Source: Rodentibacter pneumotropicus DSM 21403
GTDB taxonomy: Bacteria; Pseudomonadota; Gammaproteobacteria; Enterobacterales; Pasteurellaceae
Length of the DNA: 64,000 nt
Assembly (NCBI RefSeq): GCF_000379905.1
Contig: NZ_KB904056.1
Span: forward strand, 77,157 to 141,156
Direction of reading: 5' to 3'
The position numbers and the translations under genes were made by a program. The stretch's first letter is position 1. Every line of letters starts with the position of its first letter. Positions 34,459 through 45,111 of the stretch are shown one piece after another. The notes under the pieces were generated by a model, which was not told the DNA's origin, searched no databases, and saw nothing but the letters and a program-made list of their open reading frames with translations.

Positions 34459-35955
34459 CTAATGTTGCATCACCGCGCTCATTAATAACATAAAGATTAT
34501 GCTTTTAGCCTGCTCTTCTGGCACAGCTTGACCGTTTAGTTTTAATTCGCCATTTTCAAGCGCAAGTTTCATCGTAATCGATTTTTCACTATTTGCGACA
34601 ATACCGTTGTTTGCTCCTTCACTCGCCATTTCTTCAATTTTAGCTCTAATATTTGTCCGTTCCTCTTCTGAGGTAAATTTCGTTAAAATCGCTTCAACAG
34701 TTGCTTTATCCAATTCAATATTCACGGCAAAGTCAGTGAATTGGTTATACAAACCGCCACTCATCAAGTCGAATTTAGGATCTTTAGCTAAAGCTACATT
34801 TAAATCCAACGCCAATTTTCCTTGATTGTCGGAAATCGAGATTGGGTTAAATTTAATTTGCGGTTGGTTATTAAAAATTGCCATACCGTATTTGGTAAAC
34901 CACGATTCAACAATTTGCTCTATCGCCACACTATTGCCTAAATATCCTTCTTTGAATATATTAATGAAAGATTCAAACAAAGCATTAACTGAATTGGCTT
35001 CAAGATGATTTAGTTCTAGGTTATAAACTAATTTACCTAGCTCTGTTTTATCCCTCCCTTCCATATCAATTATTAGCGAATCAATAGAATTTGTGCCCTT
35101 GAAATTTAAAAAATCATCTTTAACATCAAGCTCAGCAATTCCTTTCACACCTTTTTCTATGATAGACAGGGTTTTGTTCGTTCCGCTTACCGCCGAAATT
35201 TCAATGCTATCAATAGAAGATGTGCCTTTCCCTATTTGAATATAAGTCCATTTTGTCGGTTCAACACTCCCTTTGTATTTAATTCCTTTTAATTGAGTTT
35301 TAGATTCTACACCTTCATCAGAAGCACTATCTCTTTTACCATTACTTGAAGAATGAAAGGTTAATTGATCTGCCGAAAACTCATATTCCCCGGAAAGAGC
35401 TTTATCCATTGCAAAGCCGATATTGATACTTGACCAAGCAGCCTTCTCTTTTGAGGGTTCGGAATAGCTCACTTCTCCGCCCGCCACTTCAACCGTGCCT
35501 TTTGTTGTTAAACCATAACTTGTTGAGGCGCGATACTGAATCGGCTTGTCTGATTTAATCACATCAAATAACGGCTGTGTGCTTTCATTTTTAGTGATAA
35601 AACCTTCTGCCGAAAACATTACCGGCATAAAGTCAAATTTCATCAGTTGATTAAGCGGTAACGGCCCATGATAAAGGGTTGTTGAAAAAGGAATCGTCCA
35701 TTGTTTTTCTTCTTTTTCCAAAGAAATTACAATTTCATCTTCCACTTGAGAGCTGAAAAAACCACGCTCAAATTGCTTATTTTTAAATTCAATATTGAAG
35801 GAATCCGAGTCCCCCAAAGTACGGAATCGTTGGTTTGCCAATTCAATTTGACGTTTATATTCCGTTTCCGCAGTTTGACCGGTAAACCATACACCACCCA
35901 CCCAAGCTGCGCCAAGTATGGCAATCACGCCAATTGCAATCTTTGATTTTTTCAT
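34459..35955 (-). CDS. YdgA-like DUF945 family protein
   Basis: 498 residues. A single N-terminal membrane segment (IAIGVIAILGAAWVGGVWFTG) followed directly by TAETEYKRQIELANQRF, the conserved opening of the DUF945/YdgA family. The rest is a long beta-rich periplasmic domain with YHGPLPL, another family landmark. Function is not established for the family; members are thought to be AsmA-like envelope proteins, which I note as uncertain. It is transcribed divergently from dnaK. Confidence 0.82.
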   Translation of the reverse strand: MKKSKIAIGVIAILGAAWVGGVWFTGQTAETEYKRQIELANQRFRTLGDSDSFNIEFKNKQFERGFFSSQVEDEIVISLEKEEKQWTIPFSTTLYHGPLPLNQLMKFDFMPVMFSAEGFITKNESTQPLFDVIKSDKPIQYRASTSYGLTTKGTVEVAGGEVSYSEPSKEKAAWSSINIGFAMDKALSGEYEFSADQLTFHSSSNGKRDSASDEGVESKTQLKGIKYKGSVEPTKWTYIQIGKGTSSIDSIEISAVSGTNKTLSIIEKGVKGIAELDVKDDFLNFKGTNSIDSLIIDMEGRDKTELGKLVYNLELNHLEANSVNALFESFINIFKEGYLGNSVAIEQIVESWFTKYGMAIFNNQPQIKFNPISISDNQGKLALDLNVALAKDPKFDLMSGGLYNQFTDFAVNIELDKATVEAILTKFTSEEERTNIRAKIEEMASEGANNGIVANSEKSITMKLALENGELKLNGQAVPEEQAKSIIFMLLMSAVMQH

Positions 35956-36144
35956 AAGTATCCCTTTGATAATAAAATGTAAAAATTACGTAAATTCTAC
36001 CGCACTTTTCCTTCTTATCTACCTTTTTATCAAAAAATTTACAAATTCTCTCTTGAAGTTTTATGCTTTGTTCTTATCTTACAAAGCAAGAACGGAAACG
36101 GCGGTATTTTTAAGTAGGAAAAATAAAAAATTTTTAAATTTTCT

Positions 36145-36172
36145 CTTGAAATACGAAGAAGTATCCACATCT
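36145..36172 (+). promoter_or_regulatory. Heat-shock (sigma-32) promoter of dnaK
   Basis: A -35 element CTTGAAA (36145-36151), a 13-base spacer and CCACATCT (36165-36172), close to the sigma-32 consensus CTTGAAA-N13/14-CCCCATNT, 53 bp before the dnaK start. A second, weaker CTTGAAG lies at 36052-36058. Confidence 0.75.
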
Positions 36173-36224
36173 TACAGTTCATAGCAAATTACACTGAATT
36201 AAAAAATTTAATTAGGAGAACAAA

Positions 36225-38120
36225 ATGGGAAAAATTATTGGTATTGACTTAGGGACAACCAACTCTTGTGTGGCTGTAATGGATGGCGACAAACCTCGCG
36301 TTATTGAAAATGCTGAAGGCGATCGTACCACCCCGTCAATTATTGCTTATACAAATGATAACGAAATATTAGTCGGTCAACCAGCAAAACGCCAAGCGGT
36401 AACCAATCCAAAAAATACCTTGTTTGCAATCAAACGTTTAATTGGTCGTCGCTTTGAAGATGAAGAAGTAAAACGTGATATTGATATTATGCCGTTTGCT
36501 ATTACTAAAGCAGACAACGGTGATGCTTGGGTTGAAGTAAAAGGCGACAAATTAGCGCCTCCGCAAATTTCTGCGGAAGTATTGAAAAAAATGAAAAAAG
36601 CTGCCGAAGATTTCCTAGGTGAATCGGTTACAGAAGCGGTTATCACTGTTCCTGCGTACTTTAACGATGCACAACGTCAAGCCACCAAAGATGCGGGACG
36701 TATTGCAGGGTTAGATGTGAAACGTATTATCAACGAACCGACTGCGGCGGCGTTAGCTTACGGCTTGGATAAAGGTCAAGGCAACAAAACTATCGCAGTT
36801 TATGACTTAGGTGGTGGTACATTCGACTTATCCATTATTGAAATTGACGAAGTCGGCGGCGAGAAAACTTTCGAGGTATTAGCAACCAACGGTGACACCC
36901 ACTTAGGTGGTGAAGACTTCGACAACCGTATCATTAACTATTTAGTTGATGAGTTCAAAAAAGAGCAAGGGGTGGATTTACGTAACGATCCGCTTGCAAT
37001 GCAACGTTTAAAAGAATCGGCTGAAAAAGCAAAAATTGAGCTTTCTTCTGCTCAACAAACCGATGTAAATCTTCCTTACATCACAGCGGATGCAACAGGA
37101 CCTAAGCATTTAAACATTAAATTGACCCGTGCAAAATTAGAATCGCTTGTTGAAGATTTAGTAGCCAAATCTCTTGAACCGGTTCGTATCGCATTAAAAG
37201 ATGCGGGCAAATCACCGTCTGAAATTGATGATGTGATTTTAGTGGGTGGTCAAACCCGTATGCCATTGGTTCAACAAGAAGTGGAAAAATTCTTCGGCAA
37301 AGCGCCACGTAAAGACGTTAATCCTGATGAAGCGGTAGCAGTCGGTGCGGCAGTTCAAGGTGGTGTATTAGCCGGTGATGTGAAAGATGTATTATTGTTA
37401 GACGTTACCCCATTATCACTTGGTATTGAAACCATGGGTGGTGTAATGACGACCTTAATTGAGAAAAACACAACGATTCCGACTAAGAAATCACAAGTGT
37501 TCTCAACGGCGGAAGATAACCAAAGTGCAGTAACTATTCACGTGTTACAAGGTGAGCGTAAACAGGCATCAGCCAATAAATCTTTAGGTCAATTCAACCT
37601 TGAGGGCATTAATCCTGCACCTCGCGGTATGCCACAAATTGAAGTGACTTTCGATATTGATGCAGATGGTATTATCCACGTTTCTGCAAAAGATAAAGGC
37701 ACAGGAAAAGAACAACAAATCACGATTAAAGCGTCTTCCGGTTTAAGTGATGAAGAAATTCAACAAATGGTGCGTGATGCTGAAGCCAATGCAGAATCCG
37801 ATCGTAAATTTGAAGAATTGGTTCAAGCTCGTAACCAGGCTGATCACCTCATTCACAGTACACGCAAACAACTGGATGAAGCAGGTGATAAAGTCCCAGC
37901 AGCAGATCGCGGCGTGATTGAAAGTGCGTTAAGTGACTTAGAAACTGCGGCAAAAGGTGAAGATAAAGCGGTCATTGAAGCGAAAATTCAAGCCCTTGCC
38001 GAAGCAGCACAGAAACTTGCTCAAACCGCCCAACCACAAGGCGAACAAGCGCAAAGCAACAGCAAGCCAAACGATGATGTTGTTGATGCCGAGTTTGAAG
38101 AAGTGAAAGATAGTAAGTAA
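36225..38120 (+). CDS. dnaK: Chaperone DnaK (Hsp70)
   Basis: 631 residues. N-terminal ATPase with [16 protein letters not shown], the phosphate-2 loop [18 protein letters not shown] and [14 protein letters not shown]; the interdomain linker [13 protein letters not shown]; a substrate-binding domain; and a C-terminal lid ending in an acidic [12 protein letters not shown] tail. It folds and protects proteins with DnaJ and GrpE. AGGAGA precedes the ATG and a sigma-32-type promoter lies upstream. A hairpin follows the stop, and dnaJ comes only after an inserted membrane-protein gene. Confidence 0.98.
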   Translation: MGKIIGIDLGTTNSCVAVMDGDKPRVIENAEGDRTTPSIIAYTNDNEILVGQPAKRQAVTNPKNTLFAIKRLIGRRFEDEEVKRDIDIMPFAITKADNGDAWVEVKGDKLAPPQISAEVLKKMKKAAEDFLGESVTEAVITVPAYFNDAQRQATKDAGRIAGLDVKRIINEPTAAALAYGLDKGQGNKTIAVYDLGGGTFDLSIIEIDEVGGEKTFEVLATNGDTHLGGEDFDNRIINYLVDEFKKEQGVDLRNDPLAMQRLKESAEKAKIELSSAQQTDVNLPYITADATGPKHLNIKLTRAKLESLVEDLVAKSLEPVRIALKDAGKSPSEIDDVILVGGQTRMPLVQQEVEKFFGKAPRKDVNPDEAVAVGAAVQGGVLAGDVKDVLLLDVTPLSLGIETMGGVMTTLIEKNTTIPTKKSQVFSTAEDNQSAVTIHVLQGERKQASANKSLGQFNLEGINPAPRGMPQIEVTFDIDADGIIHVSAKDKGTGKEQQITIKASSGLSDEEIQQMVRDAEANAESDRKFEELVQARNQADHLIHSTRKQLDEAGDKVPAADRGVIESALSDLETAAKGEDKAVIEAKIQALAEAAQKLAQTAQPQGEQAQSNSKPNDDVVDAEFEEVKDSK

Positions 38121-38146
38121 TTTTCTACTTATAGTGCCTATTCCAT

Positions 38147-38169
38147 AGGGGAGCATTTAATGTTCCCCT
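38147..38169 (+). terminator. Hairpin after dnaK
   Basis: A 10-bp stem (AGGGGAGCAT, one wobble pair) with a short loop, then TTT. The T run is short, so termination is probably partial and dnaJ may still receive transcripts from the dnaK promoter. Confidence 0.55.
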
Positions 38170-38191
38170 TTTGTGCAATAAAGATTTTTTA

Positions 38192-38695
38192 ATGATGAAA
38201 ACTTTAAGTCGTTATCTAGTAACATTCTCATGTTGGTTTATTATTATCGTAATTATTGAAAATACAAAAAATAACTCTGTACTTTCAATTGATAATTTGA
38301 TTACTTCAATGACTTTATTTTCATTGATGTTACAAAACTTAAAAGTAAAGGAAATTGAATCTCTACAAGATTGGTTGGTTAATAAGATTAACATGCATGA
38401 GTTCTTTATTTTAACCTCTCATATTTTTTGCATAATATGTCTTGTAACAGCAATTATTATGCCTATAGGGCTGAATGAATTTCCAAGTTACCTTATAAAA
38501 TTTGATAAGTTATCTAGCTGGCATGAGTTATTAAAATTAATCATTAAATTATCTTTATTTTTTGCTATTAGTTTCTATGCTCTTTCCCCTTTTGGAAAAG
38601 AAATTGATAGTAGCGTTGGAAATGACACAAACAAGAAATATGGGTTATTTTATGCAATATTACTCATTATTTATATCGCAACCAAAATAAGTTAG
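38192..38695 (+). CDS. Unknown integral membrane protein between dnaK and dnaJ
   Basis: About 167 residues from ATG-ATG at 38192/38195; an upstream TTG at 38171 overlaps the dnaK hairpin and is less likely. Four or five hydrophobic segments: TFSCWFIIIVII, ITSMTLFSLML, FFILTSHIFCIICLVTAIIMP, IIKLSLFFAISFYAL and a final YAILLIIYIATKI. I do not recognise a family. It is clearly more A+T-rich than dnaK and dnaJ, has no strong Shine-Dalgarno, and interrupts a pair normally adjacent, so I infer acquisition by transfer. It ends 12 bp before dnaJ. Confidence 0.65.
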   Translation: MMKTLSRYLVTFSCWFIIIVIIENTKNNSVLSIDNLITSMTLFSLMLQNLKVKEIESLQDWLVNKINMHEFFILTSHIFCIICLVTAIIMPIGLNEFPSYLIKFDKLSSWHELLKLIIKLSLFFAISFYALSPFGKEIDSSVGNDTNKKYGLFYAILLIIYIATKIS

Positions 38696-38707
38696 ATCTA
38701 TTTTATT

Positions 38708-39859
38708 ATGGCAAAACAAGATTATTACGAACTTCTCGGCATCTCAAAAGGTGCAGACGAAAAAGAAATTAAGCGTGCATATAAAAAACTCGCGATGCAA
38801 TATCATCCTGATAGAACTAAGGGTGATAAAGCTAAAGAAGAAAAATTCAAAGAAATCCAAGAAGCTTATGAAGTTTTAGGTGATAAAGAGAAACGTGCTG
38901 CTTACGATCAATACGGCCATGCAGCCTTTGAACAAGGCGGTTTCGGTGGCGGTGGATTTGGTGGCGGTTTTGGCGGTGCCGATTTCGGTGATATGTTTGG
39001 CGATATTTTTGGTGATATTTTTGGTGGCAGTGGTCGTAGCCGTCAGCGTGTCGTGCGTGGTGAAGACTTACGCTATGATCTTGAAATCAGCTTAGAAGAA
39101 GCGGTAAAAGGAACAACCAAAGATATCCAAATTAACACTCTGGTACATTGTGATAATTGTGACGGTACAGGCGCTGAAAAAGGCTCAAAAGTTGAAACCT
39201 GCCCAACCTGTCATGGAGCCGGACGTGTTCGTCGCCAACAAGGTTTCTTTGTATCTGAGAGTATTTGTCCGACCTGTCACGGTTCCGGTAAGAAAATTGA
39301 AAAACCTTGCCACATCTGCCACGGAGACGGTCGCGTTCATAAAAAAGAAAGCCTTTCGGTTAAAATCCCGGCAGGAGTGGATACCGGTAATCAACTTCGC
39401 TTAAGCGGCAAGGGTGCAGCCGGTGAAAACGGTGCGCCGGCAGGTGATCTTTACGTTGTCATTCACGTGAAAGAACATCATATCTTTGAACGTGACGGCA
39501 ATAATCTTTATTGTGAAGTGCCGATTAGCTTTGCTACTGCGGCATTAGGTGGTGAAATTGAAGTTCCAACCTTAGATGGTCGGGTAAAACTCAAAATTCC
39601 TGCGGAAACCCAAACCGGAAAATTGTTCAGAATGCGTGGCAAAGGTGTAGCCTCTAACCGTAGCGGTTATGCTGGCGATTTAATCTGCCGCATTGTAGTG
39701 GAAACGCCAGTGAACCTAAACAGTAAACAAAAAGAATTACTGAAGGAACTTGAAGAAAGTTTTCAAGGTAAAGGATTAAGTAAGCATAGCCCGAAATCCT
39801 CCGGCTTTTTGGATGGCGTGAAGAAATTCTTTGATAATCTCGGTAAATCCGATAAATAA
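38708..39859 (+). CDS. dnaJ: Co-chaperone DnaJ (Hsp40)
   Basis: 383 residues. J domain at 1-70 with the essential YHPDR; a Gly/Phe-rich linker; four zinc-finger CxxCxGxG repeats ([32 protein letters not shown]); and the C-terminal substrate-binding domain. It stimulates DnaK ATPase and delivers clients. No convincing Shine-Dalgarno lies before the ATG, and it follows the unknown membrane protein by 12 bp, so translation may depend on coupling to it. A strong terminator follows. Confidence 0.97.
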   Translation: MAKQDYYELLGISKGADEKEIKRAYKKLAMQYHPDRTKGDKAKEEKFKEIQEAYEVLGDKEKRAAYDQYGHAAFEQGGFGGGGFGGGFGGADFGDMFGDIFGDIFGGSGRSRQRVVRGEDLRYDLEISLEEAVKGTTKDIQINTLVHCDNCDGTGAEKGSKVETCPTCHGAGRVRRQQGFFVSESICPTCHGSGKKIEKPCHICHGDGRVHKKESLSVKIPAGVDTGNQLRLSGKGAAGENGAPAGDLYVVIHVKEHHIFERDGNNLYCEVPISFATAALGGEIEVPTLDGRVKLKIPAETQTGKLFRMRGKGVASNRSGYAGDLICRIVVETPVNLNSKQKELLKELEESFQGKGLSKHSPKSSGFLDGVKKFFDNLGKSDK

Positions 39860-39874
39860 AAAAACTTGAGTAAA

Positions 39875-39900
39875 AAAAGCCCGTACTTTTCGGGCTTTTT
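39875..39900 (+). terminator. Terminator after dnaJ
   Basis: A 9-bp stem (AAAAGCCCG and complement), 7-base loop, and a run of T. Confidence 0.87.
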
Positions 39901-39917
39901 TATTTGACTTATAGCAA

Positions 39918-39943
39918 AAGTGCGGTGATTTTTGACCGCACTT
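39918..39943. repeat. Inverted uptake-signal pair
   Basis: AAGTGCGGT and ACCGCACTT separated by 8 bases, a second hairpin downstream of dnaJ and usable by tcyP from the other side. Confidence 0.7.
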
Positions 39944-39992
39944 GATGATTTAAACAGAATGTAAAACCACAAAATAGAAATATCAATGAAAT

Positions 39993-40018
39993 GTAGGGAC
40001 ACACTGCGTGTGTCCTAC
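39993..40018. repeat. Dispersed palindromic repeat, copy A
   Basis: A near-perfect hairpin, GTAGGGACACAC-TGC-GTGTGTCCTAC with one bulged G. A related but longer element lies at 46840-46927. Both are between genes. It resembles REP/MITE-type dispersed repeats. Confidence 0.65.
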
Positions 40019-40066
40019 GAATATCATCTTTGTGTCGTGGTTACCCCATATTGAGTTTAAAATTAT

Positions 40067-41401
40067 TTATTCTTTTAATTTCAACCATTTACTGCTTAAC
40101 GTTCCCGCCGTCATTGCACCGTTTACATTTAATGCGGTACGTCCCATATCAATAAGCGGTTCGATTGAAATCAACAAACCGACTAATTCTAGCGGTAAAC
40201 CTAAGGTTGAAAGCACCACGATCGCAGCAAAAGTTGCCCCGCCGCCTACCCCGGCAATACCAAAGGAAGAAATCGCCACGACTAAAACAAGAGTCGTAAT
40301 ATAACTCACGCTAAAGGGATCTATGCCTACCGTTGGTGCAATCATGGCAGCTAACATCGCTGGATAAATCCCCGCGCAGCCATTTTGTCCGATTGTCGCA
40401 CCAAAAGTGGCTGAGAAATTCGCAATAGCCGGATTATTACCAAGTTTACCCGTTTGCGTTTCGATATTAAGTGGAATAGTCGCTGCGCTTGAACGAGAGC
40501 TAAAAGAAAAAGCGAGAGTCGGCATCACTTTTTTGTAATATTGAATAGGACTGATACCGGATAATAAAAGCAATACACCATGCACAATAAACATCAAGAA
40601 GATCGCAATATAAGAAGCAACAATGAAGCTACCTAGATTCAGAATATCCGCCCATTTTGAAGTTGCCCCCACTTTAATCATTAATGCAAATACCCCATAA
40701 GGCGTTAAACGAATGACAAAACGTACTAAACGTGCGACTAATTTATTCAGTGTTTCAACACCTTGTGCTATGCGATCACCCAGTTCTTGATTTTCTTTAC
40801 GCAAACTCAACGCCGCTACGCCTAAAAATGCAGAGAAAATCACCACACTAATAACAGAGGTCGGATTCGCCCCTGTTAATTCGGCAAACGGATTCTTTGG
40901 AATAAAAGAAAGCAACATTGCCGGCACACTTAATGCATTAATTTGATCCGCACGGCCCAATACTCGGGTTTGAGCGGCAAGCTCACGTTCACCGGCGACT
41001 AAACCTTCCGCCGTTAAACCGAATATTTGCACCATAATAATTCCGATAAAAGCGGCAATAGCGGTGGTGACAAGTAATACGGAAAGGACGCTAAAGCTGA
41101 TTTTTCCTAAAGAGCGTGCCTCATTTAATCGGGTAATTGCCGATAAAATTGAAACAAAGACTAATGGCATCACGATCATTTGTAATAAACGAACATAGCC
41201 TCCTCCTACAAGATTAATCCAATCTAATGCGGTTTTAATCATTCCTTCATCACCAATGTTTTGTAGCAATGCCCCCATACCTAAACCAAGCACTAAACCA
41301 ACAAAAACGGTTTGTCCCAATTTCTGGTTTTTTTTATAAAGATAGCCTAACAGCACAAGAATCAGTGCAAAAACGGCTAAAGTAAGAAATAACATATTCA
41401 T
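40067..41401 (-). CDS. tcyP: L-cystine symporter TcyP
   Basis: 444 residues, dicarboxylate/amino acid:cation symporter family, about eight membrane spans plus two re-entrant hairpins. The match to E. coli TcyP (YdjN) is strong in the conserved parts: GGGYVRLLQMIVMPLVF, LSFIPKNPFAELTGANPTS, FSFSSRSSAATIPLN, ATFGATIGQNGCAGIYPAM, EPLIDMGRTALNVNG. It imports L-cystine as a sulfur source. It has its own start and lies 96 bp after the end of modC's neighbourhood on the same strand, probably an independent unit. Confidence 0.92.
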   Translation of the reverse strand: MNMLFLTLAVFALILVLLGYLYKKNQKLGQTVFVGLVLGLGMGALLQNIGDEGMIKTALDWINLVGGGYVRLLQMIVMPLVFVSILSAITRLNEARSLGKISFSVLSVLLVTTAIAAFIGIIMVQIFGLTAEGLVAGERELAAQTRVLGRADQINALSVPAMLLSFIPKNPFAELTGANPTSVISVVIFSAFLGVAALSLRKENQELGDRIAQGVETLNKLVARLVRFVIRLTPYGVFALMIKVGATSKWADILNLGSFIVASYIAIFLMFIVHGVLLLLSGISPIQYYKKVMPTLAFSFSSRSSAATIPLNIETQTGKLGNNPAIANFSATFGATIGQNGCAGIYPAMLAAMIAPTVGIDPFSVSYITTLVLVVAISSFGIAGVGGGATFAAIVVLSTLGLPLELVGLLISIEPLIDMGRTALNVNGAMTAGTLSSKWLKLKE

Positions 41402-41497
41402 ATTCTCCTATAAATTCAGGTGGCGATATTAGATAGACTTCCTCATAAAAGATCTAATCGTTTTTTGTTATAGCTTATAATTTTATGGAATATCATT

Positions 41498-42553
41498 TTA
41501 AACAACGGAGACCGCTTTTATTTGTACATAAACATTCATACCAACCGTAAAATGCAATTCATTCTGCGCCCATTTGCTAATACTAGCCCAAATCCTATAC
41601 CCTTCCACTAACACGGCAATATCCACTCGAGAATCCTGTATGTCAATTTGTGCAATTTGACCTTGTAAAATATTACGAATACTGGTTTGTTGCGGTTTAT
41701 GCAAGGCGATTGAAACATCGGAACTATAAATACAAATGCGTACAAGCTCCCCCACTTCCGCATTCATTTGATGAATCCAAAGTAATTGTTCTCCCAACGA
41801 AAGTGCGGTCATTTTATAAGGCGGATTATGCAAATGTACGGGTAAGGCTAAAACACTACTCTGCTCATTTTCCCCTTTCCATGGTGCAAAAATCGCACTG
41901 TTCCAAATTCGCTCCACAGAACCGTAGGCTTTTACTTTCCCGTTTTCCATTAATACCACCCGATCTGCGAGTCGTAATAATTCATCTAAACTATGTGTGA
42001 CATACAAAATGGGAATATTAATTTCTTGAGAAAGTCGTTCCAAATAGTGCATTAATTCCCGTTTACGCGGTAAATCTAACGCAGAGAGGGGTTCATCCAT
42101 CAATAACATTTCCGGATCAGTGAACAACGCGCGTCCAATAGCAACACGCTGCTTTTCCCCACCAGAAAGAGTGAGCGGATAACGTTTCAATAAATGACTT
42201 ATGCCAAGCAATTCGACAATATAATCAAATTCTTCTTTTGAAACATTTTTCGCACCATAACATAAATTGCCTTTCACCGTATAATGCGGAAACAAACGGG
42301 CATCCTGAAACACATAACCGATTTTACGCAAATGAATAGGCACATTTTGTTGTGTTTCGGTATCAATTAAAGTACGGTCATTTAATCGGATAAATCCCTC
42401 ATCAGGTTGCGTGAGTCCGCTCACTAAATTAATTAAAGCGGTTTTCCCCGCACCGGACAAACCGAAAATAGCCGTCACACCTTGAATAGGAATCTGCAAA
42501 TTTGCCTGTAATGCCAATTTTCCTAATTGCTTTTTTATATTAATTTGCAACAT
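41498..42553 (-). CDS. modC: Molybdate ABC transporter ATPase
   Basis: 351 residues. Walker A GLSGAGKT, signature [15 protein letters not shown], Walker [13 protein letters not shown]-loop Tyr-Val-Thr-His. The C-terminal part is the molybdate-binding (Mop/TOBE) domain that sets ModC apart from other importers' ATPases. It powers molybdate uptake with ModA and ModB. Its start overlaps modB by 14 bp, showing translational coupling. Confidence 0.95.
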   Translation of the reverse strand: MLQINIKKQLGKLALQANLQIPIQGVTAIFGLSGAGKTALINLVSGLTQPDEGFIRLNDRTLIDTETQQNVPIHLRKIGYVFQDARLFPHYTVKGNLCYGAKNVSKEEFDYIVELLGISHLLKRYPLTLSGGEKQRVAIGRALFTDPEMLLMDEPLSALDLPRKRELMHYLERLSQEINIPILYVTHSLDELLRLADRVVLMENGKVKAYGSVERIWNSAIFAPWKGENEQSSVLALPVHLHNPPYKMTALSLGEQLLWIHQMNAEVGELVRICIYSSDVSIALHKPQQTSIRNILQGQIAQIDIQDSRVDIAVLVEGYRIWASISKWAQNELHFTVGMNVYVQIKAVSVV

Positions 42554-43268
42554 TGCCTTGCCCTAATTGTTTCTGCATACGTTTACCAAGCCATTCTGAG
42601 GCAAGTAATGAAATGAATGAAAGTATAATCGCAAATAGGCATAAACGTGCGGTTTGCGCCTCAGCACCCGGTGTTTGAATGAAAGAGTACATAGCAAGGG
42701 GAATAGTTTGAGTTTCACCGGCAATATTGGAGACAAAAGTAATGGTTGCACCAAACTCCCCTAATGAGCGGGCAAAACCTAATATCAATCCGGCTAATAC
42801 GCCCGGAAGTGACAGGGGGAAAGTAATTGTAAAAAAGACACGCCATGGGGAAGCACCCAAAGTTTGTGCTGCCCGTTCAAGCCTAATATCAATACTTTCA
42901 AGAGAAAGGCGAATCGCCCGAACAACGAGAGGAAAAGCAACTACCGCCGAAGCAAGCACCGCCCCTTTCCAACTAAACCCAAAAGACACGCCAAACCATT
43001 GATATAAATACTGTCCGATAAATCCGTTTCGCCCCATTCCTACCAGCAATAAATAGCCAATCACAACGGGAGGCAGCACCAAAGGTAAATGAACAATGCC
43101 ACTCACTAAGGACTTACCATAAAAATTTTTACGTGCCAAAATCCACGCCACAAAAATCGCCGGAGGTAAACACCAAAGCACTGCATTAAACGCCACACTT
43201 AGGCTCAGACGAATCGCATCTGTTTCTAAGGGGCTGAGATTGAATAGGGAAAGAAATTGAGTGAGCAA
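42540..43268 (-). CDS. modB: Molybdate ABC transporter permease
   Basis: 242 residues, five to six membrane spans. It has the ModB opening [11 protein letters not shown], the [14 protein letters not shown] motif, and the ATPase-contact EAA loop [20 protein letters not shown]. It forms the inner-membrane channel of the molybdate importer. It lies 66 bp after modA and overlaps modC. Confidence 0.95.
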   Translation of the reverse strand: MLTQFLSLFNLSPLETDAIRLSLSVAFNAVLWCLPPAIFVAWILARKNFYGKSLVSGIVHLPLVLPPVVIGYLLLVGMGRNGFIGQYLYQWFGVSFGFSWKGAVLASAVVAFPLVVRAIRLSLESIDIRLERAAQTLGASPWRVFFTITFPLSLPGVLAGLILGFARSLGEFGATITFVSNIAGETQTIPLAMYSFIQTPGAEAQTARLCLFAIILSFISLLASEWLGKRMQKQLGQGNVAN

Positions 43269-43334
43269 ATTACATTTCCTTATAACGCTTAAAGTAGGAA
43301 TAGGATTTTAACAAAAAGGACAAACTCTAGCCCC

Positions 43335-44099
43335 TCATTTCACGGAGAAACCGTAACTTTCAAACACTTTTTTCGCTGCGTCAGAAGCAAGATATTTTAA
43401 GAAATCACGGGAATTCGCATTATCTTGCTCTTTCAAAATCGCCATCGGATATGCGATCGGTTGATAACTCTCTGCCGGAAATACTCCCACCGTTTTCACT
43501 TTTTGACTCACTTTCGCATCGGTGCTATACACAATACCATAAGACGTTTCAGCCCGTTCAGCTAAGACTAATGCAGCACGTACATCTTTGGCTCGCGCTA
43601 AACGATCTTTCACTTTATCCCACAAATTCAGTTTGATTAGGGCTTCTTCCGCATATTGTCCGGCCGGAACGTGTGCAGGATCTCCAACGGATAAATAACT
43701 GTCTTTTAAGGCATTCACCCACTCACCTTTGGAAATATCCACAGAATCGACCGCACTTTTCACCGAGGCAATTAATACCAACTCATTCCCAGCTAACACT
43801 TTTTCCGTTTCTTTCACCGTTAAATTTTTCTCAGAAAGATATTTCATCCACTTATTACTGGCTGAAATAAAAATATCAGCCGGTGCGCCTTCTTCTATTT
43901 GTTTTGCCAAGGTTGAAGAAGAAGCAAAAGAAAATACGACATTATTTTTAGGATTTTGTCTTGCGTAATCCACCGCCACATTTTGCAACACATCCTTCAT
44001 TGAGGCAGCTGCAAACACCGTAACTTTTGCTGGAGTCGCTAAAGAAACACTAAAACCAATCACAAAAAGTGCGGTTGAAATTTGGGTTAATTTTTTCAT
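43335..44099 (-). CDS. modA: Molybdate-binding periplasmic protein
   Basis: 254 residues with a cleavable signal peptide (KKLTQISTALFVIGFSVSLA). The mature N-terminus KVTVFAAASMKDVLQN and FSFASSSTLAKQIEEGAPADIFISA are diagnostic of ModA: the Ser residues contact the oxyanion. It captures molybdate and tungstate in the periplasm for ModBC. First gene of modABC, transcribed divergently from modE with a likely ModE operator in between. Confidence 0.95.
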   Translation of the reverse strand: MKKLTQISTALFVIGFSVSLATPAKVTVFAAASMKDVLQNVAVDYARQNPKNNVVFSFASSSTLAKQIEEGAPADIFISASNKWMKYLSEKNLTVKETEKVLAGNELVLIASVKSAVDSVDISKGEWVNALKDSYLSVGDPAHVPAGQYAEEALIKLNLWDKVKDRLARAKDVRAALVLAERAETSYGIVYSTDAKVSQKVKTVGVFPAESYQPIAYPMAILKEQDNANSRDFLKYLASDAAKKVFESYGFSVK

Positions 44100-44121
44100 T
44101 ATTTTCTTCTATGCCGAATAA

Positions 44122-44145
44122 CGTTATTTATTTGATTATATATTG
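44122..44145. promoter_or_regulatory. Probable ModE operator upstream of modA
   Basis: CGTTATTTA-N6-TATATATTG, close to the ModE consensus CGNTATATA-N6-TATATAACG, 22 bp upstream of modA. Molybdate-loaded ModE would repress the modABC operon here. A further half-site ATATATAACG occurs near 44190. Confidence 0.6.
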
Positions 44146-44280
44146 AGATAAAAAATAGCGATACGTAAAAATTTGGTTTTATCATAAAATATATAACGCT
44201 CAGAATCTGTGGACACGTTATTTTCACCTAGCTTTATCGGAAAAATTGCCCACAGTTTCAATTATCATAAAGGGAATCCT

Positions 44281-45048
44281 ATGAAAAATACTGAAATTTT
44301 ACTCACCATAAAACTTAAACAGATGCTCTTTATTGATCCCAAACGGGTTCGCTTACTCAAAGAAATTCAGCAATGCGGTTCGATAAATCAAGCGGCAAAA
44401 AATGCCAAAGTCAGCTACAAAAGTGCGTGGGATCATCTTGAAGCCATGAACAAGCTCAGCCCTTCCCCTTTGCTGGAACGCAATACAGGGGGAAAAAATG
44501 GGGGTGGTACGGTTTTAACAAGCTATGCGGAACGTTTACTCCAACTTTATGATTTATTAGAAAAAACCCAAGATCATGCATTCAAAATTTTACAAGATGA
44601 ATCTGTGCCGCTTGATAATCTGCTTACCGCCACCGCACGCTTTGCCCTACAAAGTAGTGCACGTAATCAATTCTTCGGCAGGGTTGCACGCCAACGAATG
44701 ATGGATTCCCGTTGTATTGTGGAGGTAAACATAGAAGGATTGCCAACCCCCTTACAAGTATCCATAACCACAAAAAGTGCCTCACGTTTGAAATTAATGA
44801 CAGAAAAGGAAGTAATACTGATGTTTAAAGCCCCTTGGGTGAAAATGGCGAAACAGCCTTTGGAAAATCAGACAAATCAATTTCCCGTGAGCATCAAATC
44901 ACTCAATGAGGAAGAAGCTATTTTAGTTTTTGATGATACAGAGATGGAATTTTGTGCAACAATCACACAACCAAATCAATGGCAAATTGAGCAACAAATT
45001 TGGTTGCATATCGATCCGGAACAAATTATTTTGGCGACATTGGAATAA
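44281..45048 (+). CDS. modE: Molybdate-responsive regulator ModE
   Basis: 255 residues from the ATG at 44281 (Shine-Dalgarno AAAGGGA); an upstream GTG at 44209 is in frame but adds a non-conserved tail. N-terminal winged helix-turn-helix (RVRLLKEIQQCGSINQAAK ... VSYKSAWDHLEAMN) and GKNGGGTVLT, a ModE hallmark. The C-terminal half holds two Mop-like molybdate-binding units (TARFALQSSARNQFFGRV; TKSASRLKLM). It represses modABC when molybdate is plentiful. Divergent from modA. Confidence 0.94.
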   Translation: MKNTEILLTIKLKQMLFIDPKRVRLLKEIQQCGSINQAAKNAKVSYKSAWDHLEAMNKLSPSPLLERNTGGKNGGGTVLTSYAERLLQLYDLLEKTQDHAFKILQDESVPLDNLLTATARFALQSSARNQFFGRVARQRMMDSRCIVEVNIEGLPTPLQVSITTKSASRLKLMTEKEVILMFKAPWVKMAKQPLENQTNQFPVSIKSLNEEEAILVFDDTEMEFCATITQPNQWQIEQQIWLHIDPEQIILATLE

Positions 45049-45061
45049 ATTTTTGATAAGA

Positions 45062-45086
45062 AAAACGGCTGATATTCAGCCGTTTT
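45062..45086. terminator. Bidirectional terminator between modE and torD-like gene
   Basis: A perfect 11-bp stem (AAAACGGCTGA and complement) with a 3-base loop and A/T flanks. Confidence 0.88.
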
Positions 45087-45111
45087 GCCAATAAGGAAGA
45101 TTTAATTCATC

